Assembly: GCA_017506865.1 (NCBI GenBank)
Contig: JAFCMP010000005.1
Coordinates: forward strand, 186,001 to 250,000
From: Tribonema minus
Taxonomy: Eukaryota; Sar; Xanthophyceae; Tribonematales; Tribonemataceae
DNA: 64,000 nt
Direction: 5' to 3'
A program made the position numbers and the translations under genes. The notes under the pieces are model-generated. The model did not search any database. It had not been told where the DNA came from and saw only the letters and a program-made list of their open reading frames with translations. Below are positions 1-11,500 of the stretch, piece by piece (within the stretch, counting starts at the first letter, position 1; every line of letters starts with the position of its first letter).

Positions 1-1565
1 AAATGTTTCTGTCAACGATTGCGGCTGTCCATCACTGATGGCATGTATGACACATTGTGCTGTAACAGTTGCTTCCCGGACTTGATCTGCATCAAGTTGC
101 CCTCACATAGATGTGTATGGTGGTCCGCTGCAGCTGCCACACCATGTCTGCACCATATTCTTGCCAAGTATTATGTATTTACATCACAGCGAGTCTGCTC
201 ATGAGCGCTCAGGTTAGGAGTTGGCTGCCTTTTTGAAATTGCTGCTCATGAGGCAGCCCATGTGCCTTCTGAGCCGGCCGCCGGGCACTGGCAGGCGGTT
301 ACTTGTGGACTGTTGTATTTAGGTGGACACTTGCGTGCGTGCGTGCACATGACGTGACCTCGTACCTTGAAGTCTCTGTTTGGGCCCCAAGGATCGCCGT
401 GCCTGTTATGCAACATTGACACGAATGACGCTGGCGCTGACTATGGCCAGACATGGCGGCTATTGCCTGCTGCAAGTCGTTCCGCGCATAAGGAGTGTGC
501 ATGTGTGTATCTGCAAACATCCGTCAAGCGGGTGCTCGCCGCCACAAGCGGTAGTCTATGTAGTCCGCAGGTTATGCAGCAAAAGAAAGCGCACATGGCA
601 ACGGAGCACTTGTGGCCAGTTCTGTCACAACTGTCAGAACCATAATTTATCACATTGCTCAGCGTCATGACAGCTCTCATGAGTCATGACACGCGCTGAA
701 TTGGTAGGTCCTTGGCTGACCGCAGCCTCTGCCTATGTGACACATGTCATGGCAGCTGCTGTGCCAGTGCCGGTTGCGCCACACTGTCGCCCGCATCATT
801 GAGCCCCCAAGCGCCACACGCGATGAGCGCTGCTGCCACGCCGTCAGCAAGCATCGTCACGCGCACGTGCGCCATGGGTGCAGAGCAGGCATGCAACTGC
901 TTCTGTTGCGCGCGCGCCAACCGTGATTTGCCTGCTTCGGCATCAAATCTACTGTTGGATACGGCCGCGGTCGCGCGCGGAAGCCTATCCGCAAGGGCGC
1001 GTGCGCCGATAGTGCAACATTCCCAGCCCCACGAGCTCTTCCAGTCTGGACAGCGATCTGGCGGTGGCACCTCTTTGGTGATGGCACCGGGTGGGCCGAT
1101 TGCGCGCCGCCGCCTCCTGCTCCACAGCCGCTGCAGCCCGTGGCCGTTGAACGCCAATTCATCGGCGCTGCATGCGCTAGGGGCAACCACCGGCCGCGAC
1201 CTCAGGCTGATGCAATCCTCAAGCAGTTGAACATCGGCTGTCGCTCATTGGAAACGGGCACCGCTGCCGTGGCGCTGCGCCGAGCGATGTGGAGGGGGGG
1301 GGGAGGAGCGGGTACTGCTGCAGTGCCGTTGCACCGAACGATGCGGGGGGGGGGGGTGCGTCGCCTGCACGCGTACCGCAAAGGGCGACGCTCCCATCTA
1401 CACAGATCGCGCTCCGTCATTGGCTGCCTCGCGACAAAGGGTGTGGCCACCACGACGCGGTCAGTGCGACGGGGCTTGTTGGTGGCAACAGCAGCTGCTG
1501 GTCGCACACGATGCGTGCCATATGGCGCTGATCGGCCGGGGGGGGGGTGGAGGGGCAGGGGCATG
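1..1565. other. Gene-free left flank
   Basis: No convincing coding exon was found here. Long open frames exist on both strands but lack family resemblance and a consistent splice context. The segment 1240-1560 contains loosely repeated GC-rich units with G homopolymers, directly downstream of the stop codon of the TPR gene, and may include its 3' UTR. Confidence 0.4.
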
Positions 1566-3966
1566 TCATTGACCGCCAGGGTGGAGCACCAGCGCGGAGA
1601 CCCCCAGGATGACGGCCACGGCGACGGCCAGAAACGCGGGGTTCGCCTCCGGCGGCGGCTGGTACTCGCGCACGACGTACGCGGGCTTCTTCTCCAGCAG
1701 CTGGCCGTCCTTGTACGGCACCTTGGGGCCGCGCTTGAGCTCGCGGTAGCGCGAGGCGTCGAAGGCGTCGTCGATGCCGGCCGTGAGCCCCGCGCCGAAG
1801 GTCACTAAGTCGGCGGCCTCGAGGTCGAGCTTCGGCGCCGTGGCGATGTACAGGAGCTCCTTGGCGACGGTGCGCACGTCGCGGTCGGGGTGGGTTCTCA
1901 TGGAGCGCAGAAGAGTCACCGCGCCGTCGTTGTCGAGCACGCCCTGCAGCGCCTGCGCGAGCCACAGCTTGAACTCGCCGCCGCGGCGGCTGTCCTCGCC
2001 GACGAACGCGACGGCGCGGCGCAGCAGCTCCTGAGCCGTGTCATACTCCCCTGATTGTACACAGGATGCGCAGGGGGAGGGGGGGGGGGGGGGCGGAGGG
2101 GGGGTCGCATCAGCGCTCTGTTCAAATTTATCTCAAAAAAAAAGTACGGAAATTTGAAGAACTACAAACTTTTGAAGAAAAGTTACGGTTTGACGTTTTG
2201 ACTGTGCTACTCGCCGACGAACGCGACGGCGCGCCGCAGCAGCTCCTGAGCCGTGTCGTACTCCCCTGAATGTGCACAGCGGGGGGGGGGGGGTGCATGA
2301 GCCCTTGCTTGTCACTTCATGTGCTGTCGTCGCCGTCGAGCGCGGGGGGGGGGGAAGGGCCGGGGGGGGACACGCGGCAATGCCGCACATGAACCTGTGG
2401 TCCAGCCCTTGTCATTACACGTATTCTAGGCGCGTGTACTGCGTTCGTGCTTGGGCTGCGAGCCGCGCGACCTGCCGAGACTACATGACAGCGGTCGCGG
2501 CCAGGCCCCACGACAACCCTCTGGCCATGTAGCAGAAGGCGTATCCGCCCTTGGGGTTGGGGCTAGGGTTAGTATTAGGTCATGACTGTAGTCCTAGCGT
2601 GCTGTACTCATTCACAGAAGGCGTCACAAATATGGCACCTGTTCAGCCTGTAAAAGAGGCACGCATGCGTTAGTGAGCATGTGAGGGTGGTGACCTTGGG
2701 GTCGGGCTGGAGTTAAGGTTACCTGAGCCTAAGTGTCACAATCCGCCCATTGAGTGGACGTGTGTACCTAGTTGTAGTTTGGATAGGGTCAGCGTTACTA
2801 GGGTAATGTGCTCTTCTTGTCGGCAAGCGCGGCATTGGCGGCCGTCCTTGCGGCAGTTCATCTTGTGGTAAAATAGAGTGACATGGCGCCTTTCGGTAGC
2901 GACACTTCAGGGTGCGCATCTTGGTAAACTCAGGATGAGGGTTAGGGTTAGATCGCTGCCTACCCCAGGCCCATGCGGGCGAAGCAGGCGGTACACTATC
3001 ACCCACTTGAACTGTATGCATGCGCCTTGTGCATGGAGGGCAGCCGAATGCACGATGCACCTCTCTCTGCCCATGAAGATGATCGCCGCCTTACAAGGTG
3101 TCGCAGATGTCAACAGTCTACGCCTCTGAGTGAATTATGCTTTGGTGGCGCTGCCTCCCTCGCCACGGACCATGTAGACGAAGTCATTGGCGTATGAATG
3201 CTGCGCCATTCTCCTCTACAACGCCTCGCCTCTCTCCTCGCAGTAGAAAACCACCCCACTTGAACCTCTGATCCTGCAGTACATTGACGGTGCTGCATCC
3301 TTCGCCTTTGCCAATGTAGACACGGGCGAAAATCACCCACTTGAACCTCTGTCTGTTTTGTTTCATGAAGTGGGTTGCCATGCTTCACCTTTGCCCATGT
3401 AGATAATCGCCTCCTCGTAGAACACCTCCCCCTTCTCCCTGTCGGTGAGCGCCTCGCCCGCTGCGGCCTTGGCCTTCAGCGCCGCCGCCTTGTTGGGCGA
3501 GCCCACATTGCGGCCGGCTATGTCCGCATCCAGCCACGCTCCCCAAATCTTCACCTGGAACACAGGAATGCAAGAAGAGCAGCAGAGCCATAGATCACCA
3601 TCTATACTTGTAAGTCGCCCCGATTTCGTTTCCTTCAGTCGCGTCAAGCCATGCTCCCGATCTACACTTGGGATCACAGCCCGGCTGAGCACGCCGCAAC
3701 TGTTTCGGGTTGAAGCAGGCGACGCCTTCATTAGTTTTTCAGGAAAATCAGAAGCGCCTAAGCGTGGTTGTGGTAGCGGTCTATGTGCAGTTAAAACCAA
3801 CTCAAGCAGGCCATCTGGTGACTTTCATGCGGTCAGAGGTATGCACTGACCTGATCTCTGCCCTTGTTGGCAGGCCGATCCATGACCATGTCATCCAGTT
3901 CGTCGAACTCTTCTTCCAACGTCTTATTCGAGGCAGCGAGCCTTGCCTCGCACGCTGATCTGACGC
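1566..3966 (-). CDS. Plastid-type TPR protein with C-terminal membrane helix (3' exons, 5' end unresolved)
   Basis: Three joined exons were read on the minus strand: 3966-3851 (start uncertain), 3554-3389 and 2050-1566. Phases agree (0 at the first junction; one base carried over at the second, giving MGK-G-EYDTAQELL). The last exon encodes a TPR-like helical hairpin (EYDTAQELLRRAVAFVGED, then GGEFKLWLAQALQG, then RTHPDRDVRTVAKELLYI) and then a short linker, a hydrophobic helix (AFLAVAVAVILGVSALVL) and a stop. The order of WLA, a His-Pro repeat and ELLYI-APKL recalls plant and cyanobacterial plastid TPR proteins; that is recollection of a family pattern, not a search result. Function is unknown. 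The middle exon has an acidic, helical region ending YEEAIIYMGK. No start codon or leader was identified; upstream exons may lie up to about 5.5 kb. The intron before the last exon holds a copy of that exon's acceptor edge. Confidence 0.6.
2212..2275 (-). repeat. Acceptor-edge copy of the last TPR exon
   Basis: This stretch matches 1996-2065 with only a few differences, covering the splice acceptor and about 50 nt of exon. It lies in the intron just upstream (in gene sense) of the true exon, and G-runs and TTAGGG-like DNA flank it. It is the simplest example in the window of the exon-edge duplication seen in most introns. Confidence 0.8.
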
Positions 3967-5566
3967 CTGCCTTGGTGCATGCCACTGATGGTGTCAATGG
4001 CGGGGTCCAAAAGCTGCTCGAAAGCTGCAGTACGCAGCATAATACATACACGCCAGGCAGCCGCACTGAGAGCCCAGCCATGACCTCAGCACCACGTGTG
4101 CTCCAACCGTACAGACTTGAAGTGGGAGAGTCAACCGGCTGTAGTTGCCAGTTGGCGTGCAGGGGCTGTTTTATTTGGACAGGATCAGCAGGCGACAGCG
4201 TTACTAAGCTTCCAGCACACACCTGACGCGAAATCTATTGCCTGGGCGCCAGCAAATGCGTGTCTTGATGGCACACCTGTGGGCATCGAGCTGAGTTTGT
4301 TCTTTGCTGCTAGATGAGGTAGGATTGAGTTGAAATTGGAATTTGCTTCCTGCAAGCTTGCTTCATTACCATCATTTCATTTAGTGTAAAGCTGATTATC
4401 ATGGTCACGGTGCAAGTTTAGGGGCGATGACTGACAGCAATAAAGCGTGTGGACATGGCTCAGGCATGCCTCGACTGGCAGAAGGCGTGGCAAGAGACAT
4501 CGCATTACCGATCAGTGCATCGTGCAGAGATAGGGCGTTGTCGTGTGCATGCACTGCGCAGGGCGGCTGTAATTGAGATTGAGCCTCATGCGAGTTCTGG
4601 TGGCGCGGCTATGTGAGCGAGAATCACCCGTCTGGGTGCTGTGCGTGCACAGTTCGACAACGAAAAAACGCCAAGCTCAGCAGCTGCTTACTGTACAGCA
4701 CACCATTTGCCATGCTTAGATAAACGGCGCAATATGCACAATCAACAATGCATGCATGCAACGCAGGCTCAAGCAACATCCGCTGAAACAGAAGCAATTC
4801 AGCAAACACACAGCAGTGCGACAGCAGTGCGACAGCTGTGTCGATGGTAATCTGTATTGATGCACGGTAAACACCGCCCCTTCTTGACCTCCGGAACATG
4901 CCGAAGACGTCTCTAAAATTGCTGAGCATTGCTGAGGCACCGAGGCTTCCTCTACACATCGAAGAATGACAAAACGGAGCCACACAACGGGTCTTGTGAG
5001 AGACCGACACCGACACACTACACAGTTTTTTTGTTACAGCAAGCGCTACAGTGGCGTTACCTTCTGCGCCACTGGGCGCAAAGGGGGGCAGTGGGGATGG
5101 CTGGCTGCGGGAGTGTGACAGCGCTCAATGTCCGCCTTCAAACTTCAAACACATAGAGCCACTAGCGAACTGCGCCACAGCATCCTGCGCCACGCACCAG
5201 GCCCTGTCCGCACGGTGACTGTTCCGATCGGGAGCGGGATGTCTACATGGTTTCACCCCCCTTCACAATGGCGGTGAACCCCGCAGGTGCTTGCGCCGTG
5301 TGCGCAGCAGGCCAGGAGCGTCGCTTCAAGTTCAAAGTGACCGGCGCTGCTGCGCGCGGCGTCCAGCGCAGCGGAGGCCGCATCAGACACGGAGGCGGCG
5401 GCATCAATCAACACGTGCGCCTGAATCGATCGCGCCGCATCTACGGCAGCGCCCAGCCCGCGGGTGCAGTGGGCAGATGTGTGAAGTAGGAGCCCCCCAC
5501 TTCCCTCACGAACGGAGCATCACCGCGTCCTCTGCTGAGCAGCGCTGCGAGCGAGGCGAAGGAGCG
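3967..5566. other. Unassigned stretch between the TPR and DOCK genes
   Basis: No exon is secure. On the minus strand, about 5344-5470 is an open Ala-rich frame with a helical look (for example VDAARSIQAHVLIDAAASVS) that ends at a possible GT donor, but I found no acceptor or start for it. At 4875-4935 (-) a short frame reading NFRDVFGMFRR is flanked by AG and GT. Either could be an upstream exon of the TPR gene; neither is supported by phase. Confidence 0.3.
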
Positions 5567-8500
5567 TCACCTGCCCTCGAAGTGCGCGGCGTGCTCCGTG
5601 AGGTCCGCCCAGCCCTCGTTGCCGGAGAGGTACGGCTCCATGCCGCGCACCATCTTGACAAAGCCGCGCTCGATCTCCTCCTGCAGCGCGCGCAGCAGCA
5701 GCGACGCCTCGGGCGCCATGGAGCCTGCGGCGGCGCCGCGCGCGTTTGGCAGAGCAGACGCGCCGATTGGTCAGTCATTGCGTGTGTCAAATGCCCACAG
5801 GTAAGAGTAGTGATGGTTCCTGTTCCAGAGGTGGACATTGTGCAAAAGTGCGAAGGCCCTGTTAACTGTGCCGCGCGCTATATCAGCAACCAGAGCCGCA
5901 CTCTGTTGTTCCGCTTGCTGCAGCAGCGCCATCGGGCCCGAGGCCATGCACGCCATCCAAGCTCGCGAATGACGTCAGCAGCTACATGAGAGCCACCACG
6001 TGCATGCACAGGACAGAGCGCCTTGACGAGCAGCACTCAATTGCTTCTGCAGTAGCTCCTGCTGCCTTGGAAGTCCGCTGAACCGCAATGCAGGCACGGC
6101 GCAGACCACTCGCCATTGTCACAAGACCCCCTGCTGTTGCCAACGCCGCCGCCGCAGCCGTTGATGCCACTGCCCAACCTAATGCGCTGCGCCAGTGCCG
6201 AGTTTAGAGACATCCTGTCGACACGATCTTAACGGGAAGCATTCTTCTGCTCTCAGCCACAATATCACACAAGCACAGTATTCAGTGCCACTCGCACGTC
6301 GTCGAAGGACGCGCCGCCGCCGCTGCCGCCGCAGCTGCCGCTGCCGCCGTGCATGACGCATGGGAGCAATACCAAGAGGCCGTGACATTGCAAACTACAA
6401 ATGAGGACAACACTTGTTCAATACCGCTCACCGTCGTCGAAGGACGAACCGCCGTTGCCGCCGCCGCCGCCGCCCACACCGACGCGCTGCGCGAGCGCCG
6501 CGCTAGGCGACGTCGGCAGCGCGCCGCCGCCGCCGCCGCCGCCGCCGTCGCCCGGCGGCGGCGGCGCGAGCACGCAGCGCGCCTTGATGATGAGCTGGTA
6601 GCAGAGGTCCAGGAAGAGGACGAGCGTGCGCGTGAGCGCGGCGCGGTGCGCGTCCGCCTGCGCGGGCGTGGTGAAGGGGATCGGCGGGTGCGCGCCGCCC
6701 TCGCCGCGCTTCAGGAACGTCTCTGCGACTTCCGTCGCGCCGCCGTTCACCTGTTGCAAAGCGACGTCGCGGCATGCGGCAGAGGTGCGAACGCGGGCGG
6801 TCAGCGGTTTGCAAACTGGTGCACACTGGATGCTCAATCGCCGAAGCTGCTGCATGAAACGGTGGGTGTGGGCTTGAGGAACGTCGCCGCGACCTCCGTC
6901 GCGCCGCCGTTCACCTGCGCCGAGGCGCCGAAACACGCAGCGCAAGTCGCGAACGAGGTTTGTTGGCAATTGGGGATTGGTGCACATTGGAGACGACATC
7001 CCTGAAATAGTTGCGCGACTGGTGTGTGTGTGCTTGAGGAACGTCTCCGCAACCTCTGTCGCGCCGCCGTTCACCTGCTCAGGGGTGCCACGAAACACAC
7101 GGCAGAGGCGCGAATTAGACCTGTTGGCGGCTTGCTGATTGGTGCACGCGGTGGGGACGGAATCGCTGAGACTGTTGCACGATTTGGCGAGTGCGCGCCG
7201 CCCTCGCGCTGCGTTGGGAAAAACTGCTGCGCTGCCTGCGCCTCGCCCGCCGTGTGCTGCGGACACGCACGCCACGAGCGACGCGCGCGCAGCCTTGCAA
7301 ATGCAGCGTGCCAGCTGCTCATCCACGGGTCTGTGTGACAGCAAACGCGCTGAAGCAATCGCGTAAAATGTGGGGGATGCGCGCCTCCACCAATGGCGGT
7401 CTGATACTGTCAGTGCCATCTGAGGAGGCGTCGCATGCACCTGCGAGTTCTGGCGCTTGCTTTCGACGGTCAATGCCCGCCGCGTCCTCACGCATCACAC
7501 GCGGTACACGTGAACCGATGTTGGAGTACACAATGAGTTCATGGCGAACTCTTGACAACATTCGGGTGACAGGGTCAGGCGTACGCCTATCGCGTGCGCA
7601 GCCTACATACACACCTGCGGCAGCACGGACCCCTGCACGAGCTGCATGAGGTTCTGCGTGTTGTTGCGCTTGCGCCGGTCGATGCCCGCCGCCACCTCCT
7701 CGCGCATGACGCGTATGCGCGTCTGGATGTCGTCGATGGAGCACTCGATGGGGCTCAGGAAGCGCACCGCGCGGTGCGCGACCCTCTGTCGGCTGGTGCA
7801 GCACGGGAACGGCTCCGGCACGTGCAGCTCCGTGAGCTTCTTGCACTGCTCGCTCGTGGTGCCGTGCGCCTGATCAGGTTTAGGGTTAGCGAAGGTAGTT
7901 AGGGTTACAGTTGTAGGGCTAGGGTGAGAAATGATGGTGAGTGTTTACAAGCGTCTGCTCGCTCGTGGTGCCGGGCGCCTGCTCGTGGGTAGGGTTACGG
8001 GTTAATCGCTCGTGGTGCCGTGCGCCTGCTCGCGGTACGTGCAAGCAGTTTGGGGTTATGGTGGTAGGGGTAGGGTGAGAAACTGAAGGTGAGGGCAAGC
8101 GCGTGGTGCCGTGCGCCTGATGGGGGGGATGGATTAGGGGTGTCATGGTTGTTGGGATAGGGATTGAGCGCAAGGGTAAGCTCGTGGTGCCGTGCGCCTG
8201 CTCAGGATCAGGGTTTGAAAATGATGGTTACGGTTACAGTTACAGTTGTAAGGTGGTTGTAGGGTTAGGGTTAGGGGTCGAGGGTGAGCTTGACTGCTCG
8301 CTCGTCGTGCCGTGCGCCTGCTCGTGGGTAGGGTTAAGGGTTGATATTTAGCGTAAGGGGTGTAGGTTTAAGGTTAGGGTTAGGGTTTGAAGGTGAGGGT
8401 AAGCTCGTGGTGCCGTGCGCCTGCTCAGGGTTAGGGTTAGGGTTTGATGGTTAGGGTAAGGGCTGCGGGGTTAGGGTCGAGGGTTAGGGTTAGGGGTTGG

Positions 8501-11500
8501 TGGTTGATGGTTAGGGTTGCGGTTGTAGGGCTTGGGTTGGGGGTCGAGGGTTACGGTAAGGGTCTGCTCGCTCGTGGTGCCGTGCGCCTGCTCGGGGTGA
8601 GGGTTAGGGATTGCATGATTGGGGTAATGCTTGTGAAGTTAGGGTTGGGGGACGAGGGGTAGAGAATCGCTGCTCGTGTTTTACATTTCGGAGTGGTGCG
8701 ATGTTCATCGCCTTGCCGCTGGACGTGAAGGGCGTGCTGAAGGAGCACGCGCGCTGTTAGCGGAAGGCGCACACGCGCTAGTATGTAGTGCAGGGCATGC
8801 TGGTGCGGCTGTTGCAGCATCTCGACCTAAAAACACATACACAATGGCGCACACAGGAGTCTTGCATCCACCGTAAATCACGCTCTAGTCTGCATGACGC
8901 GTTGCGCTGCGTATTACTTGGTGAGCAAATGGTATCCTACTGACAATGTGCTCTCCAGCACCTGCCTCCAATACGCGAGCCAGTGCTTCTTTCACCTGGC
9001 TGCCGCAGGATGTGAAGGACGTACTGGAGGCAATAAAAATAAAAAAATAAAATAACGCATCCTCGCCGTCGCCGCAAGAATACTGTGGAACAGAAGTCAT
9101 CCCTTCAAGAATCGGGGGCCACTCTGGTTGAACTCCTCTGCGTTCGCACTACTGTCGCTGGTATCGAGCACCACAACTTTCAAATATCACTTTACTTCCA
9201 TACGCGGCTTGAAGCTGAAGTCTCACAAGTTTCAAAAAAACGCTAACTTGCATCAAAAGTGAAGCAGTACTTCTAATAAATATTTCATGACTCGTGTTCC
9301 AGTCGCACCGGATCTCCTGCAGGTTTTGCGCTACTGTTACTGTTACTGTTACTGTAGTGCCTCTTTTCGCCCACCTTGCCTCTGGACATTAAGAGCATGC
9401 TAAGGCAGAAGAACATGCATCCTCGCCATCGCTACAGTACGCGAGTACTGTGGGGTGAATGAGAGTCGTCCTTTCAGGAATAGTGTTTCAGTTGAGTTGC
9501 CGTCCTTGTTCAGTTGCACTACTGTCGCTTGCATCAAACGCTATGTACTTTCACCCCACCTTGCCGCTGGACGTGAAGGGCGCGCTGAAGGCAAACACGC
9601 GTACATCCTCGCTAACGCCACGAGAGTACTTTGGGGTAAATCAGTCTTTCAAGAGTCGTGTCTCAGTGGGAATCCTCGTTTGCTTGCACTAGTATCGCTT
9701 TGATCGAGCATTGTGGACTTTCATCTCACCTTGCCGCTGGACGTAAAGGGCGCGCTGAAGGCAAACGCGCGCGCCCTCGCCATCGTCAAACACCTCCACA
9801 CACGGCGCGACGCTAAGTCTTGCAAGTAACGCTACCTTGTGTCAAGACTGCAGCAACACTTCAAGAGTCATGTTCCAGTCGCATCGCGTCTGCGCTTCTA
9901 TCACTGTCACCGTAGCGCACCTTGCCGCTGGAGGTGAAGGGCGTGCTGAAGGCGAACACGCGCGCGCCCTCACACGCGGCTCGGAGCTGAGGTCTTGTAC
10001 GTATCACCAACTCATGTCAAAACTGAAGCAACGCTTTCATGACTCGTGTTCCAGTCGCATCGCATCTGCGCTTCTATTACTGTCACCGTAGCGCACCTTG
10101 CCGCTGGACGTGAAGGGCGTGCTGAAGGCGAACACGCGTGCGCCTTCCCCGTCGTCAAACACCTCCACACGCGGCTTGACGCTGGTAATCTTGACAAACG
10201 CGTTCACGCATGCGGGGTCCGCCGCCAGCGCCGCTTCGTCCGCGGAGTCCGGCAGCACCTGCGGTTTAAGACCGCGTGCATGTATGCCCATCAACGTCAA
10301 ACACCAGCAGCCAAATAGCGACAAGAGTCTGGTGCGTGAGGTGCGACGGCTTAGGATTAAGGTAAGGGTCTTGACAAACGCGTTGACGCACGCGGGGTCC
10401 GCCGCCAGCGCTGCTGCGTCCGCGGAGTCCGGCAGCACCTGCGGTGCACGCATCAAATACGCATACGCGCATACGTAGGTATCAGGTATACTCAAGCCGC
10501 AAGGCTGGCCTCATGTGCAGCAGCACCTGCGGTAGGGAAAATGGGCGTAGGCTAAGGGTAGGGTCTTGACAGAGGCGTTTCACGCAAGCGGGGTCCGCCG
10601 CCAGCCAGCGCAGTACCTGCGATAATGGGACCGCGTGCACATGTGCCCATCAATGCCAGACACCAGTCATCAGATTTCAGGAAGAATCTTGTGCGTGAGA
10701 CGCAGAGCTACGATGGCTCAGGGTTAGGGCTAGGGTAAGGGTCTTGACCAACGCGTATAAGCATGCGGCGTTGGCTGCCGGCGCCGCTTCGGTGCAGGGG
10801 TAGGAGAGGGGTATGCACGTATTTGCTCTGAATTAGGGTTAGGGTTAGGGTTTGTCAAAAGCCGGGCGCCATACACTGTCAGCTAGGTGAACTCGCAGAG
10901 CGCTCCTTGGGAAGTAAAAAAGTACTTTTTATTAATTCTCGCTCAGGGCGCGAAAAAGCCAAGATGAATGGCATTTAACTTGAAGCTTGCTGTACGGAAT
11001 CTACATGTTGTGTGACAGTCTGAACAAGTACATGTTATAACAGTCTACCACGTAAATAAGCTCGCATCTTAATGCGGTCGGGGCTCGAGACAAGCGGGTG
11101 CACGAGCGCGAGCACGCCCCTCACACATAACAAATGCGGCAGGCTCTGAGTACATGCATGTGCACGTCAAAGTCTACCTAATCACTAATAACCTGGAAAT
11201 ACATACACCTTATACATCATTTATCAGCAGATGAGCGGCAGTTTCACCTTGATTCGGTCGGGGCTCGAGACGAGCGGGTGCACGAGCGCGAGCACCCCCC
11301 TCTGGAACTCCCCGATCTGCGTCATGAGCGGCACGCGGTACACAAACTCCTGGCCGCGCAGCTCCGGCGGCAGCGCTCCCCAAAAGCCGACGCGGAAGAA
11401 GGCGCCGATGCCGCCGAGGCCCTGCGCCTCCTGCGCGGACGCCTTGCGCATGTACGCGCCGATCTCGTTGTGCGACTTCTCCATCGACTTGTAGTCGCGC

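Noticed and set aside
2075-2105. Meaningful G-homopolymer elements (also 14150-14167, 40588-40605, 40730-40770)
   Set aside because: Runs of G beside many exon-edge copies are probably slippage products or sequencing-length uncertainty; no structure beyond the run is visible.
8350-8600. Chromosome end
   Set aside because: TTAGGG-like DNA is degenerate, interleaved with exon copies and flanked by exons of one gene on both sides.
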